The notes under the pieces: model-generated
Databases searched by the model: none
What the model saw: only the letters and a program-made list of their open reading frames with translations
Told to the model about the DNA's origin: nothing
In this document: positions 25,793 through 35,485 of the stretch, one piece after another
Position numbering within the stretch: position 1 is the stretch's first letter
Layout: every line of letters starts with the position of its first letter
From: Aquipseudomonas alcaligenes MRY13-0052
GTDB taxonomy: Bacteria > Pseudomonadota > Gammaproteobacteria > Pseudomonadales > Pseudomonadaceae
Direction: 5' to 3'
NCBI GenBank assembly: GCA_000474255.1
Contig: BATO01000014.1
Coordinates: 46,236 to 110,235, forward strand
Length of the DNA: 64,000 nt
Position numbers and translations under genes: made by a program

Positions 25793-26533
25793 TCAGGCCT
25801 GGGCCAGTTCGCGGTCCATGGCGTTGATGCAGTCGAGCATCTTCTGCCGGCATTCCTCGATGAGCATGGGCAGGTCGTCCAGGCTCAGGCCGGCGGTGGG
25901 GATGGCGGGCAGGGCGCGGATGATGACCTTGCCGCTGTTCCAGCGGTTCAGGCGCATCTGCTTGACGTAGTTGCTGACGCACACCGGGATGATCGGCACG
26001 CCGGCGGCGATGGCCATCTGGAAGGCGCCGCGCTTGAACTGCAGCAGCTCCTCGCCGAGGTTGCGGGTGCCTTCGGGGAACACCCAGATGGAGGTGTCTT
26101 TATTGCGCAGCGTCTCGGTGGTGGTGAGCATCGCTTCGCGGGCCTTGCGGGCGTTGCCACGGTCGATCAGCACGTTGCCGGCGAGCCAGTAGAGCTGGCC
26201 GAAGAAGGGCACCCACTTGAGGCTCTTCTTGCCGATGCTGACGGTGCGTGACGGCACCACGCGGCCGAGCACGTAGAGGTCGTAGTTGGACTGGTGGTTG
26301 GCGACGATGACGCAGGCCTTGTCGTGCTCCAGCAGCTTCACCTCGGGCTTCACGTCCAGGCGCAGGATGCGCAGCGCCGGCAGGGAATAGAAGCGGGCGC
26401 AGAGGCGGCTGTTATCCGGGTTGAACGGGCGGCAGATGCCGAGCAACAGACCGGCGATGCCGGCGACTATGAAGTGCACGCCCATGAGGATCATGCGCAG
26501 AAGGAAAAGCATCGATATCGCCCAGTCAGACAA
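25793..26533 (-). CDS. 1-acyl-sn-glycerol-3-phosphate acyltransferase (PlsC family)
   Basis: The 246-aa protein has an N-terminal membrane helix and the PlsC domain. Motif I is NHQSNYD (N-H-x4-D, in VIVANHQSNYDLYV); motif III is FPEGTRN (in WVFPEGTRNLGEEL). Further blocks VPIIPVCVSN and the C-terminal region agree. It should transfer an acyl group to lysophosphatidic acid in phospholipid synthesis. Starts at 26533 or an internal ATG 26512 are both possible. Confidence 0.9.
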   Translation of the reverse strand: MSDWAISMLFLLRMILMGVHFIVAGIAGLLLGICRPFNPDNSRLCARFYSLPALRILRLDVKPEVKLLEHDKACVIVANHQSNYDLYVLGRVVPSRTVSIGKKSLKWVPFFGQLYWLAGNVLIDRGNARKAREAMLTTTETLRNKDTSIWVFPEGTRNLGEELLQFKRGAFQMAIAAGVPIIPVCVSNYVKQMRLNRWNSGKVIIRALPAIPTAGLSLDDLPMLIEECRQKMLDCINAMDRELAQA

Positions 26534-26581
26534 AAGGCGCGCAGTGTACGGGTGTGCACTTTATTGGGCAATTGCTGCCGG

Positions 26582-27433
26582 TCAGGGGGTTGTAACCTTT
26601 TCTGTACCGCTGGCCGTGGCAGGGAGGAACTCCGGCGAGCTGTAGTGTTCGGCCAGCCGGTCGAGGGTGCCGTTGGCCTGTACCTGGGTCAGTGCCGCGT
26701 CGAAGCGCTGCATGAAGTCGGCCTTGTAGGGGTAGGCGACCGCATTGAGACGGGTGAAACCGAGGTGGCCGCGTTCGCTGGCCAGAACCGGGCCTTCCAC
26801 CAGGCTGATGGCTTCCTCCTCGGTGATGCTGCCATCTTCGCGCATCTGTTGCAGTTCCCAGAGGATCGACAGGCGATCGTTGATGTAGACGTCGATCCGC
26901 TGGCGCAGCAGCTTGAGCAGGTTGGTGCGGTTGTCGCGGGCGTAGGACTGGTCGATCTCGCCGGTCTCCACCATCTCGCGGTAGCGCTGGGAGTTGACCG
27001 TGACGAAGCCGCTGTTGAGGCCCACGCGCAGCCCGGCGTAGGCACTGGGGAAGTCGTCGAAGTTCCGGGTGCCGGCCAGCCCCGGGCGGATGAACACCGC
27101 CAGGCGCTCTTCCATGATCGGCCGCGAGTACTCCATCCACGGGCGTTCGTCCGGGCGGTAGTAGGGCGGATAGAGGGCAAAGGCGTTGCCCTTGGCCACT
27201 TCCGCCAGGCCGCGCGGCCAAGGCACCGGGCGGATGGTGACGCGGTACCCCGGCATCAGGGCGAAGACCCTGCGCAGGATATCGGTATAGAGCCCCTTGG
27301 CCTCGCCATTCTCCTCGTAGCTATAGGGCGGGTAGCCCGAGTCGCAGAGGATGGTGACCTCGACGGGCGTTTGTGCCTGGGCACGGCACAGGACCGTGGC
27401 GCAGAGCAGGGCCACCAGCAGAAACGCGCGCAT
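26582..27433 (-). CDS. Periplasmic solute-binding protein (SBP_bac_3 family)
   Basis: The 283-aa protein has a signal peptide (LLVALLCATVLCRAQA) and a type-II periplasmic binding fold: ILCDSGYPPYSYEENGEAKG is the typical first lobe start. GLYTDILRRVFALM and VPWPRGLAEVAKG follow. No ABC permease or ATPase genes are adjacent, so it may feed a sensor or a distant transporter, as is common for Pseudomonas proteins of this type. It ends 48 bp from the acyltransferase start and begins 48 bp after the chemoreceptor stop. Confidence 0.85.
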   Translation of the reverse strand: MRAFLLVALLCATVLCRAQAQTPVEVTILCDSGYPPYSYEENGEAKGLYTDILRRVFALMPGYRVTIRPVPWPRGLAEVAKGNAFALYPPYYRPDERPWMEYSRPIMEERLAVFIRPGLAGTRNFDDFPSAYAGLRVGLNSGFVTVNSQRYREMVETGEIDQSYARDNRTNLLKLLRQRIDVYINDRLSILWELQQMREDGSITEEEAISLVEGPVLASERGHLGFTRLNAVAYPYKADFMQRFDAALTQVQANGTLDRLAEHYSSPEFLPATASGTEKVTTP

Positions 27434-27481
27434 GGCATGCCTCCGGCAAAGCGGCCGCGCTTCATGCGCGGCCTGCCCGGG

Positions 27482-29365
27482 TCAGATCTTGAAGCGGCTG
27501 AGCAACCTGTCCTGCTGGCCGACCTGTTCCACCATCACCGCGCATTGACGCACCTGCTGCTCGGCACCGCCGGCAACCTCGTGGCTGATGTCGCGGATGT
27601 TGGTGGTGTTGCGGTTGATCTCTTCGGTGGTGGCGCTCTGCTGCTCGGCGGCGGTGGCGATCTGCAGGTTCATGTCGTTGATGCGGTTGATGGCATCGCG
27701 GATGCGCCCGAGCATGTCGTTGGCCGCGCCGGCATCGTCGGCGGTCTTGCTGGCGGTGTCGCGGCTTTGCTGCATGCGCTGCTCGGCCTGGCGGACGCCG
27801 GTCTGCAGCTGGTCGATCATCTGGCGGATTTCCTGGGTCGACTGCTGGGTACGCGAGGCGAGGGAGCGCACCTCGTCGGCCACCACCGCGAAACCACGGC
27901 CGGACTCGCCGGCCCGCGCCGCTTCGATGGCGGCGTTGAGGGCGAGCAGGTTGGTCTGGTCGGCGATGCTGGTGATCACCGAGAGGATGGATTCGATGCT
28001 CTGGCTGAGCTTGGCCAGTTCGTTGATGGCCTGGCCGGTGTCGTCCATCTCGTTGGCGAGCTGCTTGATCGCCTCGGTGGAGCGGGAGACCACGGTGACG
28101 CCGTTCTCGGTCTCCTCGTTGGCGGCCAGCGCGGCTTGGGCGGCGGCCTGGGCGTTGCGCGCCACTTCCTCGGCGGTGGAGGCCATCTCCTGCATGGCGG
28201 TGGCCAGCTGGTCCAGCTCCATCAGCTGCACCTGCAGGCGGTTGGCGGCCTGGCCGGCTTCGTTGGAGGTGAGGTCGGTGCTGCCACGCACTTGCTGGGA
28301 GCTGCCCATCACGTCGCCGATCAGGGTCTGCAGGTTCTGCAGGAAGCTGTTGAATTCGCGGGCCACCAGGGAGATTTCGTCGTTGCCGGCGGCCGGCAGG
28401 CGCTTGGTCAGGTCGCCCTGGCCGCTGTTGATCTCGTGCAGTGAGTCACCCAGGGCATCCAGCGGGCGCAGTACGCTCTTCATCAGTACGCCCAGCAGCA
28501 CCAGGCTGATGATCACGCCCAGCACGGTACCGACCACGGCGCGCCAGCTGAGGGCGTTGGCTTCGGCCATCACCTTGCCCTGGTCGAGCACGACGCCTAT
28601 GTACCAGTCCATGCCCTTGAGGTTGGGCAGCGGGGTGAAGGACACCAGCAGTTGCTGGTCGCCGGTGTCGATTTCCTGCAGGTCCTTGTTCAGGGCCGGG
28701 CTCTTGCCGCCGAACAGTTCGCTGTAGGGCTTGCCGTTCAGTTTGGTGTCGGGGTGGGAAATGATGTTGCCGTTGCGGCTGAGCAGGAAGGCGTAGCCGG
28801 CCCCGTTGAAGTCCAGGGTGTTGACCGCGTCGGCCACGGTCTTCAGGCGGATGTCGCCGCCCATCACGCCGAGGAACTTGCCGGCATCGGTGATACGGGC
28901 AACGGCGGAGATGAGAATCTCGCCGGTGGTGGAGTCGACGTAGGGCTCGGTGAGCACGGCCTGGCTGCCGGCCTTGCCAGTGGCGTACCAGGGGCGCTGG
29001 CGGCCGTCCCAGTCGGGTTTGGGCTGCCAGGAGGGGTCGTTCTTGATTGGCTTGCCGTCGGCTTCGAGGGCGCCGAACACCAGGATGAATTCGTTCTTCA
29101 GCATCGTCGAATCGACGACGCGCTGGGTTTCCTCGGGGCTGTATTTGCTGTCGATGGTCTGGGACATGAGGTCCAGCAGGCGCAGCTTGGTGTTCAACCA
29201 GTTTTCGATCTGGCGGGCCAGGGCGTTGCTGGATTCGGAAATGCTGGATTCAGCTTGGGCGCGAAGGGTGCTACGGACCTGGCTGACCTGGGCCAGGGAC
29301 AGGAGCGCGGTGGTGAGGAAGAGTACTGCAGCGGCGGCAAGGCTGACCTTGTGGGCAATCTTCAT
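27482..29365 (-). CDS. Methyl-accepting chemotaxis protein with dCACHE sensor
   Basis: The 627-aa protein has an N-terminal membrane helix, a periplasmic dCACHE domain (about 35-275), a second helix (about 280-300), HAMP, and a C-terminal signalling hairpin. The tip has [20 protein letters not shown] and [13 protein letters not shown]. The sensor contains WDGRQRPWY and [13 protein letters not shown] plus GGDIRL, which fit the amino-acid-binding form of dCACHE domains. It should steer chemotaxis toward small ligands, perhaps amino acids. The C-terminus (LLSRFKI) lacks a CheR-docking pentapeptide. Confidence 0.92.
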   Translation of the reverse strand: MKIAHKVSLAAAAVLFLTTALLSLAQVSQVRSTLRAQAESSISESSNALARQIENWLNTKLRLLDLMSQTIDSKYSPEETQRVVDSTMLKNEFILVFGALEADGKPIKNDPSWQPKPDWDGRQRPWYATGKAGSQAVLTEPYVDSTTGEILISAVARITDAGKFLGVMGGDIRLKTVADAVNTLDFNGAGYAFLLSRNGNIISHPDTKLNGKPYSELFGGKSPALNKDLQEIDTGDQQLLVSFTPLPNLKGMDWYIGVVLDQGKVMAEANALSWRAVVGTVLGVIISLVLLGVLMKSVLRPLDALGDSLHEINSGQGDLTKRLPAAGNDEISLVAREFNSFLQNLQTLIGDVMGSSQQVRGSTDLTSNEAGQAANRLQVQLMELDQLATAMQEMASTAEEVARNAQAAAQAALAANEETENGVTVVSRSTEAIKQLANEMDDTGQAINELAKLSQSIESILSVITSIADQTNLLALNAAIEAARAGESGRGFAVVADEVRSLASRTQQSTQEIRQMIDQLQTGVRQAEQRMQQSRDTASKTADDAGAANDMLGRIRDAINRINDMNLQIATAAEQQSATTEEINRNTTNIRDISHEVAGGAEQQVRQCAVMVEQVGQQDRLLSRFKI

Positions 29366-29543
29366 GCGGAGCTCCTGGCGAGTGAAATGCCTGATGCCTT
29401 CCGTCCGTGCCCGGCGTCATGGCTTAAAAGTAATACAGCTTTTCGAGCTTGTCCGAAGCAAAGTGCCATCACTTGTCGGAAATTTCTGCTGCTCGTCTGG
29501 GATGGGAGTCTAGGCGGCTACAGCGAGGCAGGAGGCGGAAATG

Positions 29544-29572
29544 AAAAAGCCCGGCACGGGGCCGGGCTTTCT
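29544..29572 (-). terminator. Intrinsic terminator-like hairpin
   Basis: AAAAAGCCCGGC / GCCGGGCTTT stem between the crotonase gene and the chemoreceptor gene. Confidence 0.75.
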
Positions 29573-29588
29573 ACAGGGGACGGTGTGA

Positions 29589-30278
29589 TCAGAGCGGGTG
29601 CTGCTTGTCCTGCTCGATGGCGGCGTCCAGGGTCTCCAGCAGCGCCTTGCGCACCTTGAGCTTGGTGTTCTTGTGGGCGGTGGAGTTGATCTTCTTCATC
29701 TGTTGGGCGACGGCCTGGGCGGTGGCCAGCAGTTCTTCGGCCGGCACCACCTTGTCTAGGAAGCCGGCTTCCTGGGCGCCCTTGGGGTCGAACATCTCGC
29801 CGTTGATGACCGAGCGCTGGAAGGCGGCCTTGGTCAGGCGGTCACGGGCCAGCTCGATGCCGACGTGGTGCATGGTCATGCCGATCAGCACTTCGTTCAG
29901 GCCAATGCTGAAGGGGCCCTCGACGCCGATGCGGTAGTCCGCCGACAGCAGCAGGAACGCGCCCTTGGCCACGGCGTGGCCGGAGCAGGCAACGATGATG
30001 GGGAAGGGGTGGGCGAGCATGCGGCGCGCCAGGGTGGAGCCGGCGGCGACCAGGTTCACGGCGTTCTGCGGGCCGGAGGTCATCACCTTGAGGTCGTAGC
30101 CGCCGGAGAGGATGCCCGGCTGGCCGGTGAGGATGACGATGGCTCGGTCCTGCTCGGCGCGATCCAGCGCGGCATTGAAGGCGGCGATCACGTCCGGGGA
30201 AATGGCGTTCACCTTGCCGTTGGCAAGGGTCAGGGTGGCGACGCCGTCTTCGAATTGGTAGGAGATCAGCTCACTCAT
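29589..30278 (-). CDS. Enoyl-CoA hydratase/isomerase family protein (crotonase)
   Basis: The 229-aa protein has the crotonase fold: LANGKVNAISPDVIAAFN, the oxyanion region GGYDLKVM, and AVAKGAFLLLSADYRIG in place of the usual GGG-type turn. The catalytic Glu pair of classical hydratases is not obvious near residues 110-140, where FSIGLNEVLIGMTM appears with one Glu, so the reaction may be isomerisation or hydrolysis. It stands alone. The substrate is a CoA ester by family. Confidence 0.82.
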   Translation of the reverse strand: MSELISYQFEDGVATLTLANGKVNAISPDVIAAFNAALDRAEQDRAIVILTGQPGILSGGYDLKVMTSGPQNAVNLVAAGSTLARRMLAHPFPIIVACSGHAVAKGAFLLLSADYRIGVEGPFSIGLNEVLIGMTMHHVGIELARDRLTKAAFQRSVINGEMFDPKGAQEAGFLDKVVPAEELLATAQAVAQQMKKINSTAHKNTKLKVRKALLETLDAAIEQDKQHPL

Positions 30279-30477
30279 GGCAGGGGTCCTTGTTGTGGAA
30301 TGGGGCAGACACTACTCAGGCGCAGGATTCAGGTAAAGCGCTTTGACTGACTGACAAGTCAGGCGGGCCGGGCGTTTCCTCCCTATAAGGCGTTCTCTAT
30401 GGGGGTGATGGGCAGGGACAATTGGGCGGAGCTGCGGGAGGCCGGTAAGTTCGCCTCCATTGTCGAAAGGAGCTCCC

Positions 30478-30696
30478 ATGGACCGATTCGCCCACAGCGC
30501 CAGCATCATCCTCGCCGCCGTTCTGCTGCTCGGCTCGTTGCTCGTGGCCAACAGCGCCACCCTGCAGAACCCCACCGGCGTGCTCCTGTTATTCGTCGCC
30601 GGGGTGTTCGTTTCCTTCGGCTTCATCTTCTTCGGCAGCCTCAAATTCGACGACTACCGCAACGGCCAGGACGGCGACTCGCCCCGTTCTCCATAA
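30478..30696 (+). CDS. Small two-helix membrane protein, hypothetical
   Basis: The 72-aa product has two hydrophobic helices (IILAAVLLLGSLLVANS and VLLLFVAGVFVSFGFIFFG) and a charged C-terminal tail (DDYRNGQDGD). ATG 30478 follows an AAAGGAGC ribosome site 5-6 nt upstream. No family recognised. It precedes the tRNA gene by 93 bp. Confidence 0.6.
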   Translation: MDRFAHSASIILAAVLLLGSLLVANSATLQNPTGVLLLFVAGVFVSFGFIFFGSLKFDDYRNGQDGDSPRSP

Positions 30697-30789
30697 GCGC
30701 ATGAAAATTCTCAAAAAAATGTTTGCATTCCGGAAAACACTCCACTAAATTAGCGCACCTCGACGGGGCTGACGCCTCGGAGAGATTCC

Positions 30790-30879
30790 GGTGAGGTGTC
30801 CGAGCGGTTGAAGGAGCACGCCTGGAAAGTGTGTATACGGGAAACCGTATCGTGGGTTCGAATCCCACCCTCACCGCCA
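30790..30879 (+). tRNA. tRNA-Ser (anticodon GGA)
   Basis: A 90-nt cloverleaf with acceptor stem GGTGAGG / CCTCACC, anticodon loop CTGGAAA (GGA), a long variable arm typical of class II serine tRNAs (GTATACGG/CCGTAT), the T-loop GGTTCGAATCC and encoded CCA. No integrated element is seen next to it. Confidence 0.95.
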
Positions 30880-30893
30880 CTTTCCGTATACAG

Positions 30894-30926
30894 AAACCCC
30901 TGATTCGAAAGAGTCAGGGGTTTTTT
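30894..30926 (+). terminator. Terminator of the tRNA-Ser gene
   Basis: Stem ACCCCTGA / TCAGGGGT with a short loop and a run of six T residues, 15 bp after the tRNA. Confidence 0.88.
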
Positions 30927-31035
30927 GTTTGCCCTTGAAATAGTGCCTATACACCCCGCATCCCCAGAAACCAAAACCCCTGATCTCCGGTGGAGCCAGG
31001 GGTTGCGCTTTTGAGGTATCCGGTCGTTACGTTTA

Positions 31036-31452
31036 TTACGGCGGCCCGAACTCGATCTGCGCACAGCCGTGGGACAGCAGCATCTGCCCGTCGTCGGCCT
31101 CGAAGGCGGTGATGGTCTTCGACTTGTCGACCGTGATGGTGATGATGCAGCGGTTGGGGTGGTGGACGTTGTCCCAGTAGTTGGTGGTGACGATGACGTT
31201 GCCTTGCTGCTCCGACGAGGTGCCGACCACTTCGTTCTGGTAGTAGGACGTGTCGCTGTACCAGCTGAGCACGACTTCACCGGTGCCGGTGGGGTTCATC
31301 TGGTCCGGTTTGCCGAAGAAGTTGATGGCTTCCTCGGCGGAGCGGCCCTTCCATTGGCTGGCGGCGTAGAGCTCGGGGAGCGTGTCCATCTGGATGCAGC
31401 CGCCCAGTGCGAGCGGCAGGCAGGCCAGGGCGAGTATCCGTAGCGCTTTCAT
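31036..31452 (-). CDS. Small predicted lipoprotein, hypothetical
   Basis: The 138-aa protein has a lipoprotein signal (ILALACLPLALGGC, lipidated Cys at about residue 19). The mature part is beta-rich with a SmpA/OmlA-like beginning (SAEEAINFFGKPDQM), a fold common in small outer-membrane assembly lipoproteins, but that resemblance is weak. It is followed on the same strand by nothing until the tRNA. It lies 29 bp downstream of another secreted protein gene and is probably co-transcribed. Confidence 0.65.
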   Translation of the reverse strand: MKALRILALACLPLALGGCIQMDTLPELYAASQWKGRSAEEAINFFGKPDQMNPTGTGEVVLSWYSDTSYYQNEVVGTSSEQQGNVIVTTNYWDNVHHPNRCIITITVDKSKTITAFEADDGQMLLSHGCAQIEFGPP

Positions 31453-31481
31453 TTGTCTGTCTCCTGGGGCCTGGCTGCCCG

Positions 31482-32093
31482 TCAGGGATTGGCGGGCTTG
31501 TTGCCCAGGAGGAGGTCGAGGTCGCGCAGGACGCCCTGGCTGCTGTTCTTCACGGCGTTGGGGCCGTGGTTCTCTTCATAGGCGCTTGGGCGGGTGATGC
31601 CCCACATCTTGGTGCGGGTGACGGTGGCGAGGACGTCGGCGGTGGTGTTGCCGAGGCGCATCATCGCGTTGGCTTCACGCCCGTCGGGTTTGCAGGCGAA
31701 GTCGTAGGAGCGGTCGATCCAGCTTTGCGGGACCGGGTTCCAGCCCTTGGGCGCCGGCAGGGTGGAGGCGGTGGCGGAGCGGTTGTAGGCGGTGACTGTG
31801 TTGACCTTCAGCAGGCGCTTGTTGCACTGGAACTGCAGGTCGTAGGCGACGAAGTCGGGGGCATCGGCGGTTTCGAATATCTGCACGACGGTGACGGAGC
31901 GGGCGGGTTCTGCCTGGCCGGATTCCATCTTGAGTTCGGCGACGGAGGCGCCGTCGGCGTAGAAGAGGTCACGGTTGGGCTGGTCGCCGGTGCCGAAGAT
32001 CACCCACCAGTCGGCAGCCATCGCCGATTGCTGGACCTGGATCAGCAGCAGTGCCAGCGATACGCCCAGTACGACTTTGTTCTTGATGTTCAT
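31482..32093 (-). CDS. Secreted hypothetical protein (possibly surface-adhesin-E-like)
   Basis: The 203-aa protein has a signal peptide (GVSLALLLIQVQQSAMA). The mature sequence opens with ADWWVIFGTGDQPNRDLFY and includes two Cys residues likely to pair. The arrangement (short strand, substrate-like Tyr/Asp, then a Cys pair) recalls the small surface-adhesin E group; the similarity is only suggestive. ATG 32093 is followed by a basic start (MNIKNK). It is upstream of the small lipoprotein gene. Confidence 0.6.
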   Translation of the reverse strand: MNIKNKVVLGVSLALLLIQVQQSAMAADWWVIFGTGDQPNRDLFYADGASVAELKMESGQAEPARSVTVVQIFETADAPDFVAYDLQFQCNKRLLKVNTVTAYNRSATASTLPAPKGWNPVPQSWIDRSYDFACKPDGREANAMMRLGNTTADVLATVTRTKMWGITRPSAYEENHGPNAVKNSSQGVLRDLDLLLGNKPANP

Positions 32094-32406
32094 GCGTGTC
32101 TTCCATGAAGGGCCGCTTGGCAACTGGAGAGCCCAGCCCCTTGCACGGCAGAGCGCGGACGTTAGCGAGCGCTCGTGGCGACTTGAATAGGGCGCATGAG
32201 CTAGTGGCGTGGTGTTAGCAGGCAGGTTGTGCGCGGCGTCGCAACCTGCCTGTGGCGCAGTGCCGGTTTTTCCGTGTGGGGTCATTGCTGCATGGGTTGC
32301 CGGTTGGTGACGCAACCCGGAAACTGCCATGCCTGCTCGGGCATGTTCGGTTTCAGTCATGGGCGCCGGTCGGCGTTTCACTCATGGGTACATCGGGAGC
32401 TGCATC
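32094..32406. other. Intergenic region, no gene seen
   Basis: A 313-bp region between divergent genes. Short open frames exist but none has a ribosome site or family resemblance. It should hold the two divergent promoters. Confidence 0.5.
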
Positions 32407-32970
32407 GTGGTTTCAGGGAAATGGCTGGCGGCGCTCGCCGCAGTGATGGTGTTGTCGGGGCTACCGGTGGTGGCGGGTGCGCAGATCTACAAATGGGTGG
32501 ATGCCAACGGCAAGGTGCAGTTCGGCAACGTGCCGCCGCCGAGCGGGGCGGAGCAGATCAAGGGGGCGGCGTCTCCGGCCGAGAAGGCGCCCGAGGCGGC
32601 TGCGAAACCGACCACCGAAGCCGCGCCTGCGGAGCCTTCGGCCTTCAAGAGCGCCGATATCGTCGGGCGCTGGTACATGAAGAACGATGAAGAAACGCTC
32701 GACTGGACCTTCAAGGCCGACGGCAGCTTTGCCGGCACCCTGGTCGACAGCATGGGAACCGGGCGCTTGGCCGGGAGCTGGGAGCTGAAGGGCGACACGT
32801 TGCGGGTGGTGACCCGCAACACCTTCAAGGACGGCTTCTCGGGCAATGGGGAGCGCGAGGCTACGGAGCGTTCCGAATACACCCTGCTCGGTGTCGAGGC
32901 GGGCAGCCTGAAGCTGCTGCCGGATCAGTCGCTGTTCAAGCGGCCGCCGTACACCTTCATCAAGCGCTGA
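32407..32970 (+). CDS. DUF4124 domain-containing exported protein
   Basis: The 187-aa protein starts at GTG 32407, with a GGGAG ribosome site 6-10 nt upstream; upstream ATGs in frame add a region unlike a signal peptide. After the signal (AALAAVMVLSGLPVVAGA) is a DUF4124 domain: QIYKWVDANGKVQFGNVPPP. A Pro/Ala/Glu linker leads to a lipocalin-like beta domain (GRWYMKNDEETLDWTF). DUF4124 proteins are periplasmic and of unknown role. Confidence 0.82.
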   Translation: MVSGKWLAALAAVMVLSGLPVVAGAQIYKWVDANGKVQFGNVPPPSGAEQIKGAASPAEKAPEAAAKPTTEAAPAEPSAFKSADIVGRWYMKNDEETLDWTFKADGSFAGTLVDSMGTGRLAGSWELKGDTLRVVTRNTFKDGFSGNGEREATERSEYTLLGVEAGSLKLLPDQSLFKRPPYTFIKR

Positions 32971-32984
32971 TCTTCGCGTGTATG

Positions 32985-33022
32985 AAAAAGCCCCCTGGAG
33001 TCGAGGACTCCAGGGGGCTTTT
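32985..33022. terminator. Bidirectional intrinsic terminator
   Basis: A long stem AAAAGCCCCCTGGAGTC / GACTCCAGGGGGCTTTT with a 4-nt loop between convergent genes. Confidence 0.93.
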
Positions 33023-33045
33023 GCGTTTCAGGGCCTGCCGTTGGC

Positions 33046-34125
33046 TCAGCGCTTGAGCACGTAGGTTTCGCCCCAGATGGTTTCATCCTTCACCGGCTTG
33101 GCGTTGAGCTTCACCGGGCGGTACTGCAGGTTGGCCAGGGCCTTGCTCATCTTCATGTAGCCGTACTTGGAGGGGTCGGTGGCGCCGCGGAACTCCTGCA
33201 GGCCGGTGGGGATGCGCACCATATAAAGAGCGGAGAGTTCGCACTCGAGCTTATCGTTGGCGGTGCGGCGGCAGTCCTTCTCCTCGAAACCGACGTTGGG
33301 CGCTTCGGGGTAGAAGCCGTCGACCACGATGGCCTCGCCAGGGGCGACATCGAAGGAGGCGAAGGCCTTCTTCAGTTCGCTGTGGGTTTCGACGCTCGCC
33401 ACCTTGCGTGCGCTGACGCTGGAAACCCAGCCGGCGGCGGCGGTCTGGTTGGTGACGTCGTAGGAGTTGTTGCCCCAGCTCACGCATTCGCCGCTGACCA
33501 CGCGCACGGCGGCGCAGTAGCTCTGGTTCACCGTTTCCGTGCGGTACTGGGCATCCTGCCAGCGCTGGCCGCGGTCGAACTCGGTGAATTCCTTTTCCAC
33601 CAGCGTCACCTGGCCCAGCGTCGAGGGTTTGATGTCCTGGTTGGTGCGCGGGTTGGGCGTGCTGGTGCGTGGTGAGTTGTAAAGGCTGCCGACCAGGTCG
33701 TAATGGCCGGGTTCGACGATGTAGATCTGATAGAGCGTGCGGCCGAACACCGTCTGGTAGTGGGAGCCGTGGGCGCCGATCTTCTCGGCCTGCATATTGT
33801 TGCCCACGTAGAGCAGGCGCTTGGGATTGGCGCTGTTGCGCCAGACCGCGGTGCCGGTGCGCAACTTCTCGAAACGCACCGAATCGTCATTGTTTTCGAA
33901 GTTGTACTGCTGGCTGTCGAGGTTGACGGTGGTGGTGACGACTATCGCCATGCCGCTGGCCATCGCTGCTTCGAACAGGTCGTCGGTGGCGGCGTGCAAC
34001 AGGCGCGCCTGGGCTTCGACATCCTGCGTGTACTGGTTCTGCTGGTCGATCAGCGAGGGCCGCGGGACGCAACCGCTGAGCAGGGCCAGGCCGAGAAGGC
34101 TGAGGCAGGGGAGTCCTTTGTTCAT
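33046..34125 (-). CDS. Large predicted lipoprotein, hypothetical
   Basis: The 359-aa protein has the lipobox LLSGC (Cys at about residue 19). The mature part carries a helical region (QDVEAQARLLHAATDDLFEA) followed by a beta-rich domain with several Cys residues (SYCAAVRVVSGECVSW, EEKDCRRTANDKLECEL). I recognise no family. It is one of a series of exported proteins between 31 and 36 kb. Confidence 0.65.
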   Translation of the reverse strand: MNKGLPCLSLLGLALLSGCVPRPSLIDQQNQYTQDVEAQARLLHAATDDLFEAAMASGMAIVVTTTVNLDSQQYNFENNDDSVRFEKLRTGTAVWRNSANPKRLLYVGNNMQAEKIGAHGSHYQTVFGRTLYQIYIVEPGHYDLVGSLYNSPRTSTPNPRTNQDIKPSTLGQVTLVEKEFTEFDRGQRWQDAQYRTETVNQSYCAAVRVVSGECVSWGNNSYDVTNQTAAAGWVSSVSARKVASVETHSELKKAFASFDVAPGEAIVVDGFYPEAPNVGFEEKDCRRTANDKLECELSALYMVRIPTGLQEFRGATDPSKYGYMKMSKALANLQYRPVKLNAKPVKDETIWGETYVLKR

Positions 34126-34294
34126 GGGGCGTTCCTTCTGGATGCGGTACTGCCAGGGGCGAGGAGTGTTCGGGGCGGCCGAGCATAGCGGCGGTGGCCG
34201 TCACGTTACGCCAACCTGCTCACGCTTGGACAAGGACTAGTACATCTGTACTAGTGGGTGGGGTAGCTCCCGGCCATGGCCGGGAGCTGGCGGG

Positions 34295-35293
34295 TTACAG
34301 CGGTTTGATGGTGCCGAGGCGGTCATTGATGATGAAGGTGCGGTTGGCGCTGTCGACCACAGTGATCTCGGCGCCGGCCACGCCGTCACGGTCGGCGACG
34401 GCATAGATGGCGTAGGTGCCGGAGACGGCATAGTCCTTGGCCTGGCCGGTGCGCTGGTGCACCACGCGCACCTTGCCCGGCAGCGCGAGTATGACTTCCT
34501 GTCCCGGCTGGCCGTCGGTGTCGGCGAGGGTGCCGTGGACGTTCCAGTTGGCTCCGGTGCCACCGGCGTAGCTGCTAAGCACGGCGGTCTGTACGCCACC
34601 GGTGATCACCAGCAGGTTGCTGCTGGAGCGGGCCACCAGTTCGTTACCGGGCGCGCCGTCGAGGTCGGCGGCGGTGATGACGCTGGTGGCACCGTCGGTG
34701 GGGAACTCGCGACCAGCCTGCAGGCTGTAGTCATAGAGGCGCAGGCTGGTGCCGGCGGTGTAGGCGAGGGTGGCGTAGGGCAGGTTGCCGAGGGTATAGG
34801 CGCCCTGGTATTGCCAGGTGCCGGTGATGCCATCGCTGACGGTGCGCTTGGTGCGGTTGAGGTTGGAGATCAACACCAGGGCGTTGCCGGCGCGAACGAT
34901 CACCTCATCGCCCTGGCCGCCATCCAACTGAGCGGTGCCGACGACATCGAACAGGGTGTTGCCGATGGTGTATTTGCGCACGTCGTTGAGCGCATGGTTG
35001 ACGATCGCCACGTCCGGGCCGGCCTTCACCACCAGTTCCGCGCCCGGCTGGCTGTCGGTATTGGCGGCAGTGGCGAGGCTCCAGGTGACGTTGCCGAAGT
35101 TGTAGCTGCGTTCCAGGGCGCCGGCGGCGTTGCGCACTTCCAGCACGCCGGTGCCGCGGTACACGCTTTCCAGTGTGCCGTCGCCATTGAGGTCCCATTT
35201 GCCGAGCAATTCGGCGGCGATGGCGTTGAGGGCGAATCCCTGGGCGCCGAGTAATCCGGCGCCGGCCAGTACCAGCTTCGCTAGCTTTTTCAT
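34295..35293 (-). CDS. Secreted FG-GAP/VCBS-like repeat protein
   Basis: The 332-aa protein has a signal peptide (LVLAGAGLLGAQGFALNAIA). The mature part contains repeated Asp-rich loops of the type found in integrin-like FG-GAP proteins: DLNGDGTLE, NTDSQPGAELVVK, QLDGGQGDEVIVR, DLDGAPGNELVAR, DTDGQPGQEVILA and DRDGVAGAEITVV. They are spaced about 45-70 residues apart and suggest a calcium-binding beta propeller. It probably acts outside the inner membrane in binding or adhesion. Confidence 0.7.
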   Translation of the reverse strand: MKKLAKLVLAGAGLLGAQGFALNAIAAELLGKWDLNGDGTLESVYRGTGVLEVRNAAGALERSYNFGNVTWSLATAANTDSQPGAELVVKAGPDVAIVNHALNDVRKYTIGNTLFDVVGTAQLDGGQGDEVIVRAGNALVLISNLNRTKRTVSDGITGTWQYQGAYTLGNLPYATLAYTAGTSLRLYDYSLQAGREFPTDGATSVITAADLDGAPGNELVARSSSNLLVITGGVQTAVLSSYAGGTGANWNVHGTLADTDGQPGQEVILALPGKVRVVHQRTGQAKDYAVSGTYAIYAVADRDGVAGAEITVVDSANRTFIINDRLGTIKPL

Positions 35294-35485
35294 CTCTCAG
35301 TCCTTTTCCTTGATGAATCGGTCAGGTGTTTGACCGGCGCACAGCAGAGCACAGGGCGCAAATGCAAGAAATGATGGCAAAGAGGCGCTAGGGGGAACCC
35401 TTAGGGAAACGGCGGTTGGTGCGGGTGTGGCGGATTGGCGCGGGGGCATCGCCAGCTTGCGCGCTGGCGATGGAAAGCATCGCTG

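Noticed and set aside
26294..28444. A 716-codon open frame on the plus strand
   Set aside because: Antisense to the acyltransferase, solute-binding protein and chemoreceptor genes, with low-complexity translation.
30790..30879. tRNA-Ser as attachment site of an integrated element
   Set aside because: No integrase gene or duplicated tRNA end is seen on either side.
30972..31006. A second dyad after the tRNA (CCCCTGATCTCCGGTGG...CAGGGG)
   Set aside because: The arms are short and imperfect and no T-tract follows; it is probably a decayed copy of the tRNA terminator or a weak terminator for the small lipoprotein gene.
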